Assembly: GCA_003202005.1 (NCBI GenBank)
Contig: QJJF01000003.1
Location: 186,001-250,000, forward strand
Source of the DNA: Williamsia faeni
GTDB lineage: Bacteria; Actinomycetota; Actinomycetes; Mycobacteriales; Mycobacteriaceae
Length of the DNA stretch: 64,000 nt
Direction of reading: 5' to 3'
Part shown: one piece after another, positions 8,707 to 18,492 of the stretch
Numbering within the stretch: the first letter of the stretch is position 1
Layout: every line of letters begins with the position of its first letter
Position numbers and translations under genes: made by a program
The notes under the pieces: model-generated
The model's input: only the letters and a program-made list of their open reading frames with translations
Databases searched by the model: none
Told to the model about the DNA's origin: nothing

Positions 8707-10102
8707 ACAAGAGTTTCGGCGCCTGCGCGTCGGCGGCGGTGAGGGTCACGCGCACCTGACGACCCTCGGGCGGATCCCCGGTGCAGGTGGCGAACACCGC
8801 CGGATCGGCGATGAAAATCTGCGCGGGCCGTTTGCCGCGGGCGGCGTGCAGCACGGTCGCCGTGAAGGTCTCCCCCACCCGGTCGGCCAGCAGGATCGCC
8901 TCGGCCATGTCCAGGCTCGACCGATCAGCTTTGCTCGCAACCGAACTCGAACTCTTCATCACCTCGGGAAGGGTGGGCAACGCGTCGCACACCCAGTCGG
9001 GCACTGCCCGCCCAGCTGTCAACGACAGACAGGTCTCGGTGGCAAAGCGGTCTGCGAGCCGTCGGAGCGGCGCGGTGACGTGGGCGTAGACCCCGGCGAT
9101 CCCGCCATGCGTGGTCACCGCGTCGTCCGGGATCTCACCCAGCATCGGCAGGTAGTCGCTCCCCCGCAGCAATGTGGTCGCATCCGACATCACGGCGAGG
9201 GTGAGCGGCGACTGCGGATCCAGGCCGGCCAGGAAGGCACCCGGCGAAACATTCTCCGGCCAGGGAACATTCAGTGCATTCGCGGCAGCCCGGAACACCT
9301 CCACCGCGTCGTCGGTGGCCGACGGCAACGTGCGCAGCAATCCGACCTTGCTGTCCAGCATCATCTGCCCGGCACACATGCCCGTCAGCAACGACACCTG
9401 GGAATTCCACATGTCGGCCCGGGTACGCGGTTGCACCACCAGCTGCCAGGCGCCCTGCGCGTCACGCATCACATCCTGTTCGGGAAGTCCCAATTCGACG
9501 GCGCCCCGCTCGATCGAGAGCCGCTGCCGAAGCTCACCGAAATCCGGGAGTGCCTCGATGGACGGATGCAGTCGCCCCGCATCGGCGTCGGCCTGCACGG
9601 TCTCGTAGTCCAGCCTGGCCACCGACCGCACCAGCGCCCGGTGTACGTCGACCGAGGTCGGGTGTCCTTCGGCGTCGACGGCGATCCGCCACAGGACTGC
9701 CGGACGGACCTGGTCGGGCAGCAAGGATCCGCTGTTCTCCGACAACGCCCGCGGATGGAGCGGGACATTGCCGTCCGGAAAATAGATCGTCTGACCACGC
9801 CGACGGGTCTCGAGGTCGAGTGGTCCGCCGGGCTGTACGAGCGCGGCGACATCGGCGATCGCATAGTGCACCACGAAGCCCTTGCCGTCGCGGGCGATGT
9901 GGACGGCCTGGTCGAGATCCACCGAACCGGGCGGATCGATAGTCACCAGAGGCAGATCGGTCCGGTCGTCGCGATGGGCAGCACAACGATCTGCGGCACG
10001 CTCCGCCTCGGCCGCGGCAGCGGCTCCGAACTCCTCGGACAGACCCAGGTCGGTGCGGATGGCACCAAAATCTATGTCTGCGGCGCGAAGTATCCGTTGC
10101 AC
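8690..10102 (-). CDS. RNB-domain (RNase II family) ribonuclease
   Basis: About 470 residues with the RNB catalytic core. The metal-binding acidic cluster is at residues 56-64 (IDPPGSVDLD), followed by the HYAIADV and DGNVPLHP blocks typical of RNase II/R. It lacks the N-terminal cold-shock and C-terminal S1 domains of classical RNase R, as do mycobacterial homologues of this short type. It would degrade RNA 3' to 5'. The frame stays open far upstream, but that part lies inside rnpB. The GTG at 10102 fits the family N-terminus (VQRILRAADIDFGAI). It starts 22 bases after the predicted 3' end of rnpB on the same strand, with no hairpin between. The 3' end overlaps the CYTH-CHAD gene. Confidence 0.85.
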   Translation of the reverse strand: MQRILRAADIDFGAIRTDLGLSEEFGAAAAAEAERAADRCAAHRDDRTDLPLVTIDPPGSVDLDQAVHIARDGKGFVVHYAIADVAALVQPGGPLDLETRRRGQTIYFPDGNVPLHPRALSENSGSLLPDQVRPAVLWRIAVDAEGHPTSVDVHRALVRSVARLDYETVQADADAGRLHPSIEALPDFGELRQRLSIERGAVELGLPEQDVMRDAQGAWQLVVQPRTRADMWNSQVSLLTGMCAGQMMLDSKVGLLRTLPSATDDAVEVFRAAANALNVPWPENVSPGAFLAGLDPQSPLTLAVMSDATTLLRGSDYLPMLGEIPDDAVTTHGGIAGVYAHVTAPLRRLADRFATETCLSLTAGRAVPDWVCDALPTLPEVMKSSSSVASKADRSSLDMAEAILLADRVGETFTATVLHAARGKRPAQIFIADPAVFATCTGDPPEGRQVRVTLTAADAQAPKLLFTAET

Positions 10103-10124
10103 CGCACCAACACTAGCGTGCGGG

Positions 10125-10536
<412 letters not shown>

Positions 10537-10610
10537 ATCATCACTGTACGTTCTCCGGACCCCGATCCACGCATCGATCGACGATGCCGGATTGGTGCGA
10601 GGTCCGGGGT

Positions 10611-11879
10611 ATGCCGCAACATTGCGCCGTGGATGTTGTCGCGGTGGTTCTGATGGTGGCCGCGCTGGGACTGGCCGTATGGCGTCCGCGAGGCCTGTCA
10701 GAGGCCGCGGTCGCGGTCCCGGCAGCGGTTCTGGCCGTTGCCGTCGGAGTGGTGGAACCTCACCGGGCCTGGGACGAACTCCGGGAGTTGTCGTCCACCG
10801 TGCTGTTCCTGGCGGCGCTGCTGGTGATCTCCTACGCGTGTTCAGCGCTCGGTGTCTTCGACTGGGTGGCCCGGACGATCGCGCACCGTGCGTCGCCGCC
10901 GGGCGGCGGAAACCATCGATCCGGTCACCGACTCTTCGGTCTGGTGTTCGCCGCGGCGGCGATCACCACCGCCGCGCTCAGCCTCGATGCCACCGTCTTG
11001 CTGCTGACCCCGGTGCTGCTGTCGATGACATCGGCGCTGCGGGTACCCGCCCGTCCACACAGCTATGCGACCGTCACACTTGCCAATTCGGCGTCGACGC
11101 TGATGCCGGTCTCCAATCTCACCAACCTGCTCGCCTTTACCGCCACCGGCCTGGGGTTCGTCGAGTTCACCGTCCTGATGGCGCTGCCCTGGGTGGTGAC
11201 GCTCATCGTCGAATTCGGGTTGTTCTGCTGGTACTTTCGCAACGACCTCGAGGTGCCACCGGGGCCCGACGTCCTCGATGAACCCGGCCCCACACCCCGG
11301 GCTCCGCTCATCGTCCTCAGCGCAACGCTGGCCGCTTTCGGGGTGAGCTCACTGATCGGTATCGAACCGGTGTGGTGCGCGGTGGCCGGCGCGCTGGCGA
11401 TGGCGTGCCTGGCCCTGCGAGGCCGGGCGTGCACCGTCGGAAGATTGGCCATGTCGGCGCAACCCGGTTTCCTGCTGTTCGTGTGCGCGCTGGGGGTGCT
11501 GGTGGCCGGCATCTCCGACGGCGAGATAGGAAGCCGGCTCGCCGACCTGCTGCCCGACGACACCGGTCTGGTCGATCTGCTCATCGTCGCCGGCGTCGCG
11601 GCCATTGTCTCGAACGTGATCAACAACATCCCGGCCACCCTGTTGATGCTTGCGGCACTGGGCAGCGGCGCACCCGCCGCGCTGATCCTGGCGATGCTGC
11701 TCGGGGTCAACATCGGCCCGAGCCTGACCTATCTGGGATCTCTGGCAAACCTGTTGTGGCGCAACCTCGTCAACAAACATGGCCACCATGTGAAGGTCGC
11801 CGAATTCACCGCGGTGGGCCTGGTGACCGTCCCGCTGACCCTGGTGTCGTCGGTGGTCGCACTCTGGCTGGTCACATAG
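10611..11879 (+). CDS. ArsB/SLC13-type membrane permease
   Basis: About 422 residues with roughly eleven hydrophobic segments, belonging to the ion transporter superfamily that includes ArsB and SLC13 carriers. Two repeated signatures of ArsB-like proteins are present: NSASTLMPVSNLTNLL near the middle and NIGPSLTYLGSLANLLW near the C-terminus. It probably exports an anion such as arsenite or takes up an organic anion; no arsR or arsC gene is nearby, so the substrate is open. The ATG at 10611 is preferred to one at 10584 because GCGAGG lies upstream at reasonable spacing. Its final eight bases overlap the convergent LysR gene. Confidence 0.75.
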   Translation: MPQHCAVDVVAVVLMVAALGLAVWRPRGLSEAAVAVPAAVLAVAVGVVEPHRAWDELRELSSTVLFLAALLVISYACSALGVFDWVARTIAHRASPPGGGNHRSGHRLFGLVFAAAAITTAALSLDATVLLLTPVLLSMTSALRVPARPHSYATVTLANSASTLMPVSNLTNLLAFTATGLGFVEFTVLMALPWVVTLIVEFGLFCWYFRNDLEVPPGPDVLDEPGPTPRAPLIVLSATLAAFGVSSLIGIEPVWCAVAGALAMACLALRGRACTVGRLAMSAQPGFLLFVCALGVLVAGISDGEIGSRLADLLPDDTGLVDLLIVAGVAAIVSNVINNIPATLLMLAALGSGAPAALILAMLLGVNIGPSLTYLGSLANLLWRNLVNKHGHHVKVAEFTAVGLVTVPLTLVSSVVALWLVT

Positions 11880-12777
11880 CCGGGCCGGCCACGTCATTCT
11901 CCCCCACCAGATCAGCGCGCACCGAGCGCAACGCGGCGATCAGGTCGTTGACGATCTCCGACTGACCGGACGGCGCCCGCACCACCGCCGACACCGGAAC
12001 CCGCAGTGCGCGTTCGGTATCCCGCGTGAAAGCGATACCCGCGAGCGGCGTCCGTTCGTAGAGCACCGTCCACTCCTCGGGGTGGTTGAGCAATTCCATG
12101 GTCGCGGTGTGGTCGACGGGCAGCGGCGGGGCCTGGCGTGGCCGATCGAGCCCATGACGGTCGAATGCATCCCGGATCACGTTGTGCAACAACACCTGAT
12201 CGCGTGCCGACGGCAGCAGCAGCGGATACCTGCCGAGTTCCGCCAGCCCGACCTCCGCGGTGCCGGCCAGTGGGTGCCGCTGCGACATCGCCACCACCAG
12301 GTCGTCGACCCAGAGGTGTTCGATCGCCAGCCCCGGCCGTTCCAGACCACCACGGATCAGTGCGAGGTCGACGTCGCCGCCGAGTACCGCATCGATCCGC
12401 TGATCGAAGCTCTTGATGATGAACTCGATCTCGACGTCGAGGTGTTCGGTGCGCAGCTTGGCGATCGCGGCCAGGGACTGCTGGGCAAACGACATGTTGG
12501 CCGCCATCCGCACCCGCCCACCCGGTGTGCGTGCGGTCGCGGCGATCATCGATTCCAGCCGGATCATCTGCTGGGCCAGCGGCAGCACCTGTGCGCCGAG
12601 GTCGGTCAGGCGCACGGTCCGCGTCGATCTGGCGATCAGTTTCGAGCCCAGTTCGTGTTCGAGCCGGGCCACCTGGTGACTGATCGCCGATTGCGAGATG
12701 AAGCAGCGGGCCGCGGCCCGGCTGAAGCTCAGCTCCTCGGCCACAGCCACGAAGTACGTCAACTGGCGAAGTTCCAT
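11872..12777 (-). CDS. LysR-family transcriptional regulator
   Basis: A 301-residue LysR regulator. The N-terminal winged helix-turn-helix (MELRQLTYFVAVAEELSFSR, ISQSAISHQVARLE) is followed by a substrate-binding domain from about residue 90. It is divergent from the type II NADH dehydrogenase gene and convergent with the permease gene. Regulation of ndh and of itself through the AT-rich gap is the simplest inference. The effector is unknown. Confidence 0.9.
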   Translation of the reverse strand: MELRQLTYFVAVAEELSFSRAAARCFISQSAISHQVARLEHELGSKLIARSTRTVRLTDLGAQVLPLAQQMIRLESMIAATARTPGGRVRMAANMSFAQQSLAAIAKLRTEHLDVEIEFIIKSFDQRIDAVLGGDVDLALIRGGLERPGLAIEHLWVDDLVVAMSQRHPLAGTAEVGLAELGRYPLLLPSARDQVLLHNVIRDAFDRHGLDRPRQAPPLPVDHTATMELLNHPEEWTVLYERTPLAGIAFTRDTERALRVPVSAVVRAPSGQSEIVNDLIAALRSVRADLVGENDVAGPAM

Positions 12778-12911
12778 GCGACCAGCTTATATGAGTGATC
12801 AAGATAAGTTATATCTTTAGAACAGGTTTGATATTGGCCTGAAGAGGGATTATCACTTGAGTTGATTGCGCTATACATGGAAAGCAGTTGTCACCAAGAG
12901 ATAAAAGGATT
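12778..12911. promoter_or_regulatory. LysR/ndh divergent control region
   Basis: A markedly AT-rich 134-base gap between two divergent genes. AGATA-N5-TATCT at about 12805-12819 and TATAT tracts around it form a partial dyad with T-N11-A character, as expected for a LysR operator. No precise promoter can be fixed by eye. Confidence 0.4.
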
Positions 12912-14225
12912 ATGAGCACCATGCCCACACCGCACAGCGTTCCCACCCACCTCGAGGCCGATGTCGCCATCGTGGGTTCGGGATTCGGTGGACTCACCGC
13001 CGCCCAGCGGCTGGCCAAGACCGGACTGCGCGTCGTGTTGATATCCAGCACTCCCGAACACCTCTTCCAGCCGCTGCTCTACCAGGTCGCGACCGGTGTT
13101 CTGTCCAGCGAAGAGATCGCACCCGATATCGCGAACATCCTCAAGAAGCACAAGAACATCGAGGTGCGCCGCGGCACGGTGACCGATGTCGACCCCGACG
13201 CCGGGGTGCTGCATTTCCGGCATGACGGCCCCACCGAGACGGTTCGATTCCGCTATCTGATCGCCGCCACCGGTGCGACCCAGTCCTACTTCGGGCGCAA
13301 CGAGTTCGCGCAGTACTCATACGCACTCAAGACGATCGACGATGCGACCAAGCTGCGCACCCAGATCCGCCAGAACTTCGAAGAGGCCGCCCAGACGACC
13401 GATGAAGATCTCCGTCGCCGCCTGCTGAGTTTTGTGATCGTCGGGGCCGGGCCCACCGGTGTCGAGGTCGCCGGCCAGATCCGGGAACTGGCCACCCGCT
13501 ACTACAAGCGGGACGACGTCTCGGTCTACCTCGTCGAGGGCGCCGGCGACGCACTTCCCGTCTACGGCGGTTCGCTGTCGGCCTACGCCAAGAAGTCCCT
13601 GGAGGCGGGCGGAGTGGAGCTTTTGCTCAATTCGCTTGTCACCGACATGGATTCCGACGGCGTCACCATCAAGATAGGCGCCGGCGCGGCCACCCGCAAG
13701 ATCGCGGCCGACACCATCATCTGGTCCGCAGGCGTGCAGGCCAGCGCATTCACCGCGGTGCTGGCAGAGGCGACCGGGGCAGAGACCGATCGCGCGGGCC
13801 GGATCCTCATCAATCAGGACCTCACGGTCGGCGGCTATGCCAACGTGTACGCGATCGGCGACATGACCTCGCTGAACGGCTACCCGGGTCAGAGCCCGGT
13901 CGCCATGCAGGAGGCCCGCCACGCAGCAGACGTCATCAGCCGAAAGAAGCTGCCGGGCACCGCGTTCACGTACCACGACAAGGGCAGCATGTCGGTGATC
14001 AGCCGTTTCAGCGCGGTGGTGGCCATCAACGAGAAAATCCGCTTCCGCGGCATGCTCGCGTGGATCACATGGCTGGCGGTCCACCTGTTCTACCTGATCG
14101 GTTTCCGAAACCGCTTCGCCGCCATCGCATCGTGGCTCTACGCGTTCGTCGGGAGCAATCGGCCGGGATTCGAGCAGGCCGACCGCGCCACGGTCATCCT
14201 CGAGGAACAATCGCGCGCCAGCTGA
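12912..14225 (+). CDS. ndh: Type II NADH:quinone oxidoreductase
   Basis: About 437 residues of non-proton-pumping NADH dehydrogenase that passes electrons from NADH to menaquinone at the inner face of the membrane. The FAD-binding GSGFGG is at residues 22-27 and the NADH-binding GAGPTGVE near residue 178. The second FAD motif is NVYAIGDM, followed by QSPVAMQEARHAA. Hydrophobic, amphipathic C-terminal stretches (MLAWITWLAVHLFYLIGF) anchor it to the membrane. Start uncertain: ATG 12912 has AAAAGG very close, while ATG 12921 (nine bases on) has better spacing. Divergent from a LysR gene that may control it. Confidence 0.93.
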   Translation: MSTMPTPHSVPTHLEADVAIVGSGFGGLTAAQRLAKTGLRVVLISSTPEHLFQPLLYQVATGVLSSEEIAPDIANILKKHKNIEVRRGTVTDVDPDAGVLHFRHDGPTETVRFRYLIAATGATQSYFGRNEFAQYSYALKTIDDATKLRTQIRQNFEEAAQTTDEDLRRRLLSFVIVGAGPTGVEVAGQIRELATRYYKRDDVSVYLVEGAGDALPVYGGSLSAYAKKSLEAGGVELLLNSLVTDMDSDGVTIKIGAGAATRKIAADTIIWSAGVQASAFTAVLAEATGAETDRAGRILINQDLTVGGYANVYAIGDMTSLNGYPGQSPVAMQEARHAADVISRKKLPGTAFTYHDKGSMSVISRFSAVVAINEKIRFRGMLAWITWLAVHLFYLIGFRNRFAAIASWLYAFVGSNRPGFEQADRATVILEEQSRAS

Positions 14226-14246
14226 CCGCGCACACCAGGTTCGTAC

Positions 14247-14287
14247 CGAACCATCTGGGAGAGATCAGATCTCGCCCAGATGGTTCG
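14247..14287. terminator. Bidirectional hairpin between ndh and rnhA-phosphatase gene
   Basis: A perfect 13-bp inverted repeat (14247-14259 and 14275-14287) with an inner AGATCAGATCT palindrome lies just after the ndh stop. It overlaps the last codons of the convergent RNase H/phosphatase gene. It probably terminates ndh transcription, perhaps both directions. Confidence 0.65.
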
Positions 14288-15383
14288 TGTCGTTGACCAG
14301 CCGTACCGATGCACCGCCGTCGGGATAGAACTCGGCGATACTGAGCGACGCGAGGTCGAGGTGCAACCGATAGAGAATCGACGACCCCGCACCGAGTGCC
14401 GCTCGCAAGAGCACCTTGATGGGTGTCACATGCGACACCACCAGGACTTCCCCGGCGCCATACCGATCGACGATCTCCGCCTGTGCCTTCAGGATTCGCG
14501 CTGTGGCGGTATCAAAACTCTCGCCACCGGGCGGTGCGACACCGGTATCGCCGATCCACGCCTTGTGAAGCTCGGGATCCCGCTGCGCAGCTTCGGAGAA
14601 CGTCAGCCCTTCCCAGTCACCGAAGTCGGTTTCGATGAGACCGTCGTGCACGACGACCGACAAACCGAGCGCCGACGCGGCGGCTTCTGCGGTTTCGCGG
14701 GCCCGTCCCAGCGGCGAACAGATCACCGCCGAGATACCGGGTGCGCCGGATTCCGTGTGCGCGCGGGCCGACAACCGCTTGGCCGCCCGGGCCGCCTGAT
14801 CCCGGCCCAGTTCGGTCAGTTCCGGATTGCCGCGCCCCGAGTACCGTCGTTCGACCGACAACGGGGTTTGCCCGTGTCGCAGCAACAACATTCGGGTCGG
14901 AGCACCCTGCGCGCCGTTCCAGCCCGGTGCCGATGTCGCCGGTTTCGATGGTGTGACAGTCGGTTTCTCGGGTTCCCCGGCGGCCGCCGCATCCATGGCC
15001 TCGTTGGCCAGCCGGTCCGCATGCGAGTTCTGGTTCCGCGGGATCCAGGTGTAGGCGACGTGGGAGAAGCCGGACGCGATCGACTTCGCCTGTGCGGCCA
15101 GCGGAATCATGTCCGGATGCTTGATCTTCCAGCGCCCGGACATCTGCTCGACCACGAGTTTCGAGTCCATCCGCACGGACACCTCGTCGGCGCCGACAGC
15201 CTCGGCCGCCGACAATCCGGCGATCAGCCCGCGGTACTCGGCGACATTGTTGGTCGCGATGCCCAGTGCCTCTTTGCGTTCGGCCAGGACCGAGGACCGG
15301 TCGGCGTCGAACACGACCGCACCGTAACCCGCCGGTCCGGGATTACCCCGACTGCCGCCATCGGCCTCGACAACTACTTTCAC
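14265..15383 (-). CDS. Bifunctional RNase HI / acid phosphatase
   Basis: A 372-residue fusion matching M. tuberculosis Rv2228c. Residues 1 to about 130 are type I RNase H (DGGSRGNPGPAGYG, NNVAEYRGLI, VRMDSKLVVEQM, then HADRLANEAMD), which cuts RNA in RNA-DNA hybrids. After a Pro/Ala-rich linker comes a histidine phosphatase domain with LLLRHGQT, the CobC-type domain linked in this family to alpha-ribazole phosphate hydrolysis. Start GTG 15383 overlaps the stop of the zinc-ribbon gene by GTGA. Last gene of a minus-strand group with zinc-ribbon and Nif3-like genes. Confidence 0.92.
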   Translation of the reverse strand: MKVVVEADGGSRGNPGPAGYGAVVFDADRSSVLAERKEALGIATNNVAEYRGLIAGLSAAEAVGADEVSVRMDSKLVVEQMSGRWKIKHPDMIPLAAQAKSIASGFSHVAYTWIPRNQNSHADRLANEAMDAAAAGEPEKPTVTPSKPATSAPGWNGAQGAPTRMLLLRHGQTPLSVERRYSGRGNPELTELGRDQAARAAKRLSARAHTESGAPGISAVICSPLGRARETAEAAASALGLSVVVHDGLIETDFGDWEGLTFSEAAQRDPELHKAWIGDTGVAPPGGESFDTATARILKAQAEIVDRYGAGEVLVVSHVTPIKVLLRAALGAGSSILYRLHLDLASLSIAEFYPDGGASVRLVNDTNHLGEI

Positions 15384-16126
15384 GAAGAGGCCAGTCCTGA
15401 CTCGTGGGTGCGCACCAGGATGGCGCCGCACTCATCACAGCGGACGACCTCGTCCGTGGGAGTCGAGTTGATCCGGCTGAGCAATCCCCGGTCGAGTTCC
15501 ATCCGGCAGGCACCACAGCGGGCGGCCCGGAGCAGTCCGGCGCCCACGCGGCCGGCCTTGACCTGCTTCTCGTAGATGGCCATCAGATCGGCGTTGACGT
15601 TGGTCAGGATCGCCGCGCGCTTCTCACTGACGTTGGCCGCGTCCTGATCGATCTTCTCCAGCGCCGCATCACGTCGAGCGGTTACCTCGTCGATCTGCCG
15701 CTGGGTGTGGTTGGTCATGGCCGACGCCCGCTGTTCGTCGGCGTCGACGGCCTCTTGCTGTTCCATCACGTCGAGCAGCTCGTCTTCGAGCAGTCCGCGA
15801 CGACGGATCAGCCCGGTGACCTCGTGTGAGAGTTCGCTCAGCTGCTTGGCCGGCAGCGAGCCTGCAGCCAACTGCTGGTTGTCCTTCTCTTCCCGCATCG
15901 TCATCGACGTGATCTCGTTGTCGATGCGTCGAGACTCGCGGAGCAGGTCCTCGGCGGCGATCTGAGCGCGGACGGCCTCGTCCCGCTGGGTGTTCAGTTG
16001 CTCTTCGAGCTGGGCCAGTTCGGCGATCTCGGGCAATGTGGACCGCCGGTGTTCGATTCGATGCAACTCCGCATCGGCATCGGCGATGTCCAACATCAAT
16101 CGCTGGTCGGCCGGATCTGCTTTCAC
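15380..16126 (-). CDS. Coiled-coil protein with C-terminal C4 zinc ribbon (Rv2229c-like)
   Basis: A 248-residue protein of the family represented by Rv2229c. Residues about 15-175 are a long charged coiled coil. The C-terminus carries a zinc ribbon with CGAC near residue 203 and CDEC near 231. The function is not established; the fold suggests nucleic-acid or protein binding. GTG start at 16126 has GAAGGA six bases upstream. It is coupled to the downstream RNase H/phosphatase gene and follows the Nif3-like gene, the same order as in mycobacteria. Confidence 0.88.
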   Translation of the reverse strand: MKADPADQRLMLDIADADAELHRIEHRRSTLPEIAELAQLEEQLNTQRDEAVRAQIAAEDLLRESRRIDNEITSMTMREEKDNQQLAAGSLPAKQLSELSHEVTGLIRRRGLLEDELLDVMEQQEAVDADEQRASAMTNHTQRQIDEVTARRDAALEKIDQDAANVSEKRAAILTNVNADLMAIYEKQVKAGRVGAGLLRAARCGACRMELDRGLLSRINSTPTDEVVRCDECGAILVRTHESGLASS

Positions 16127-16237
16127 CAGTGTTCCTTCATTCCTCTACTGTCCGGTCCCGCGGGCCAGATCAACAAGCCGTTCGGCGCCGTGAAGCGCCG
16201 GTGATGACATTTTTGCAACCGTACGCGGTACTGCGCC

Positions 16238-17377
16238 TCATTGGCCGCTCCGGTGAATTGTCCACGGATCTGTCGGCCGGGAAAACACCGCGGTGACAAG
16301 CCCGGGCACGGCGCCGGCCAACAGGTCCGCGGCCTGCTGACACCACGGGAACTCTGTGCTCCAATGCCCGGCGTCGATCAGCGCCGGACCGCCACCGCGC
16401 AAGTGCTCGTCCACCGGGTGATGCCGCAGGTCGCCGGTGACGTAGACGTCGGCGCCCACGGCTCTCGCGGTGGCCAGCATCGAGTCGCCGGCGCCACCGC
16501 AGACCGCGACGGTCTTGATGGTCGTCTCCGGGTCACCGGCCGCGCGGATCCCCACGGCCGACGTCGGCAGCGCCTGGGCCACCCGAGTCGTGAAGGCGGC
16601 CAGGGTCATCGATTCTCCGAGTTCACCCACTCGCCCCAACCCCTCGTCCCCGCGCGCGGGCGCCAACTCGATCAGGTCGAAGGCGGGCTCCTCGTAGGGG
16701 TGCGCGGTACGCAGCGCCGTCAGGACTCGCGAACGAAACCGGCGGTTCGCGACCATCTCGACGCGATCTTCGGCGACCTCAGTCACTTCGCCCCGCTCCC
16801 CGATCGCCGGATCGGCTGCCGCCCCCGGCAGGAACTGACCGGTGCCGGACGTACTCCAGCAGCAGTGGCTGTAGTCGCCGATCTCACCGGCGCCGGCGCC
16901 GAACATCGTCTCCCGGACGGCCGCGGCGCTGTCGCCCGGAACGAACACCGACCACTTGTCCATCGCTTCGGCGGGCTTGGGGTCGAGCGGTCGCACGTTG
17001 GTCAGACCGAGCAGCCCGGCCAATGCGTCGGAGACGCCCGGGTTGGCCGAGTCGGCGTTGGTGTGCGCGGTATAGAGGGCGCATCCACCCTTGATCAGGC
17101 GGTGGATCAGGCGTCCCTTCGGGGTGTGGGTCCCGACGGTGTCGACACCCCGCAAGAGCAACGGGTGATGGGCGACAACAAGATCGGTTCCTGAGTCGAG
17201 CGCCTGGTCGACAACCGCGTCAGTGACATCGACGCAGCACAGCACCGAGGTCACGGTGTCGTCCGGGTCGCCGCAGACCAGGCCCACCGAGTCCCAGCTC
17301 TCCGCCAGCCGGATCGGATAGGCGCGTTCGAGGATCGCGATCATCTCGGCCAATGTGGTCGTACCGGTACCCGTCAC
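16238..17377 (-). CDS. Nif3-like dinuclear metal centre protein
   Basis: About 379 residues of the Nif3/YbgI/DUF34 family, related to Rv2230c and often labelled GTP cyclohydrolase I type 2. Metal-ligand motifs are DLVVAHHPLLLRG in the N-terminal half and DAGHWSTEFP near the C-terminus. The middle contains the PII-like insertion of the longer form (MVANRRFRSRVLTALRTAHP). The precise biochemical role is unsettled. GTG 17377 overlaps the preceding aminotransferase stop by GTGA; longer frames upstream belong to that gene's shadow. A 111-base gap separates it from the zinc-ribbon gene. Confidence 0.88.
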   Translation of the reverse strand: MTGTGTTTLAEMIAILERAYPIRLAESWDSVGLVCGDPDDTVTSVLCCVDVTDAVVDQALDSGTDLVVAHHPLLLRGVDTVGTHTPKGRLIHRLIKGGCALYTAHTNADSANPGVSDALAGLLGLTNVRPLDPKPAEAMDKWSVFVPGDSAAAVRETMFGAGAGEIGDYSHCCWSTSGTGQFLPGAAADPAIGERGEVTEVAEDRVEMVANRRFRSRVLTALRTAHPYEEPAFDLIELAPARGDEGLGRVGELGESMTLAAFTTRVAQALPTSAVGIRAAGDPETTIKTVAVCGGAGDSMLATARAVGADVYVTGDLRHHPVDEHLRGGGPALIDAGHWSTEFPWCQQAADLLAGAVPGLVTAVFSRPTDPWTIHRSGQ

Positions 17378-18462
17378 CCCAATACCTTTCTGATCGTGTC
17401 GACCAATCCGTCGACGGTCTGGCGGTCCCGGACCGCAAGCCGTAGATGGTCTGCGTCCATCCCGACGAAGTTGGCGCAACTGCGGACCGCATAACCATGC
17501 TCGCGCAGCGCCGCTTTGACGCCGGTGCCGTCGGCCACCGCGATCGTCACAAACGATGCCGCCGGCTGTCCGACCACCTCGATGCCTGCGGCGGTCAAGG
17601 CATCGATCATCCAATCACGTTGCTCGACAACCGATACCGCCTCGGCATGGGCATACGCCGTGGCCACCTCACCCGCGCAGACCTCGAGCGCAGCGAGTTG
17701 CAGTGTGCCCAGCGGCCAATGTGGCCGCCGGTGGCCGAGTCGATTCAGGAGGTCCGGGGACCCGAGGAAATAACCGGCCCGCAGACCTGCCAGCGCAAAG
17801 GTTTTGGTGATGCTGCGCAGCACCAGGATGTCGTCGGCGCGGTGGCCGGCCAGACTTTCCGGCTCCCCCGGCACCACGTCGGCAAACGCCTCATCGACAA
17901 CGATCACGCGGCCGGGACGACGCAAGGCCTCGATGACCTGCCGCGGATGCAGCACCGACGTCGGGTTGGTGGGATTACCGAGGACGACGAGATCAGCATC
18001 CTCGGGCACCAGATCCGGATCCAGTGTCCAGGGTGATGGCAACACCACCTGATCGATGGCGATCCCGGCGGCGCGCAAGGCCCGTTCGGGTTCGGTGAAC
18101 GACGGCTGGATGAGCGCGGCGCGGCGAGGTGCGAGTTCGGGAAGCAGTGCAAAACCTTCGGCCGCTCCGGCCAGCAACAGCACTTCGGACGGGTCACGGT
18201 GGTGGCGCCGCGCGATCGCCTCCACTGCACGCCGTTGATCAGCGGTGCCGGGATAGGCGGCCAGGTCAGCGAGTCGACCGGCGAGAGCATCGAGAACAAA
18301 CGCCGGGGTGGCGCCGCGGACGTTGACCGCAAAATCGATCAAACCGGGTTCGGCGTCGGCATCGCCGTGACGGCCCAGGTCGGTCAGTGATTCCTGCAGT
18401 GCTGTCGAATCACGCAGCGTTGTCGCTGCACCCGTGGTGTTCGCGCTGTTCTTCGATTTCAC
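17374..18462 (-). CDS. cobC: CobC-like PLP-dependent aminotransferase (Rv2231c type)
   Basis: A 362-residue fold-type I PLP enzyme. The PLP lysine is in SITKTFALAGLRAGY, with VLGNPTNPTS and VVDEAFADV as cofactor-binding blocks. Mycobacterial Rv2231c is annotated CobC, a threonine-phosphate decarboxylase/histidinol-phosphate aminotransferase-like enzyme tied to the lower-loop aminopropanol of cobalamin. The nearby cobD (21681-22646) supports that role. The start is GTG 18462, 30 bases from the divergent HAD gene. Histidinol-phosphate-type activity on another substrate is the alternative. Confidence 0.82.
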   Translation of the reverse strand: MKSKNSANTTGAATTLRDSTALQESLTDLGRHGDADAEPGLIDFAVNVRGATPAFVLDALAGRLADLAAYPGTADQRRAVEAIARRHHRDPSEVLLLAGAAEGFALLPELAPRRAALIQPSFTEPERALRAAGIAIDQVVLPSPWTLDPDLVPEDADLVVLGNPTNPTSVLHPRQVIEALRRPGRVIVVDEAFADVVPGEPESLAGHRADDILVLRSITKTFALAGLRAGYFLGSPDLLNRLGHRRPHWPLGTLQLAALEVCAGEVATAYAHAEAVSVVEQRDWMIDALTAAGIEVVGQPAASFVTIAVADGTGVKAALREHGYAVRSCANFVGMDADHLRLAVRDRQTVDGLVDTIRKVLG

Positions 18463-18492
18463 AGTTGTCGAGCCTACGGGCAGGATGGAGAT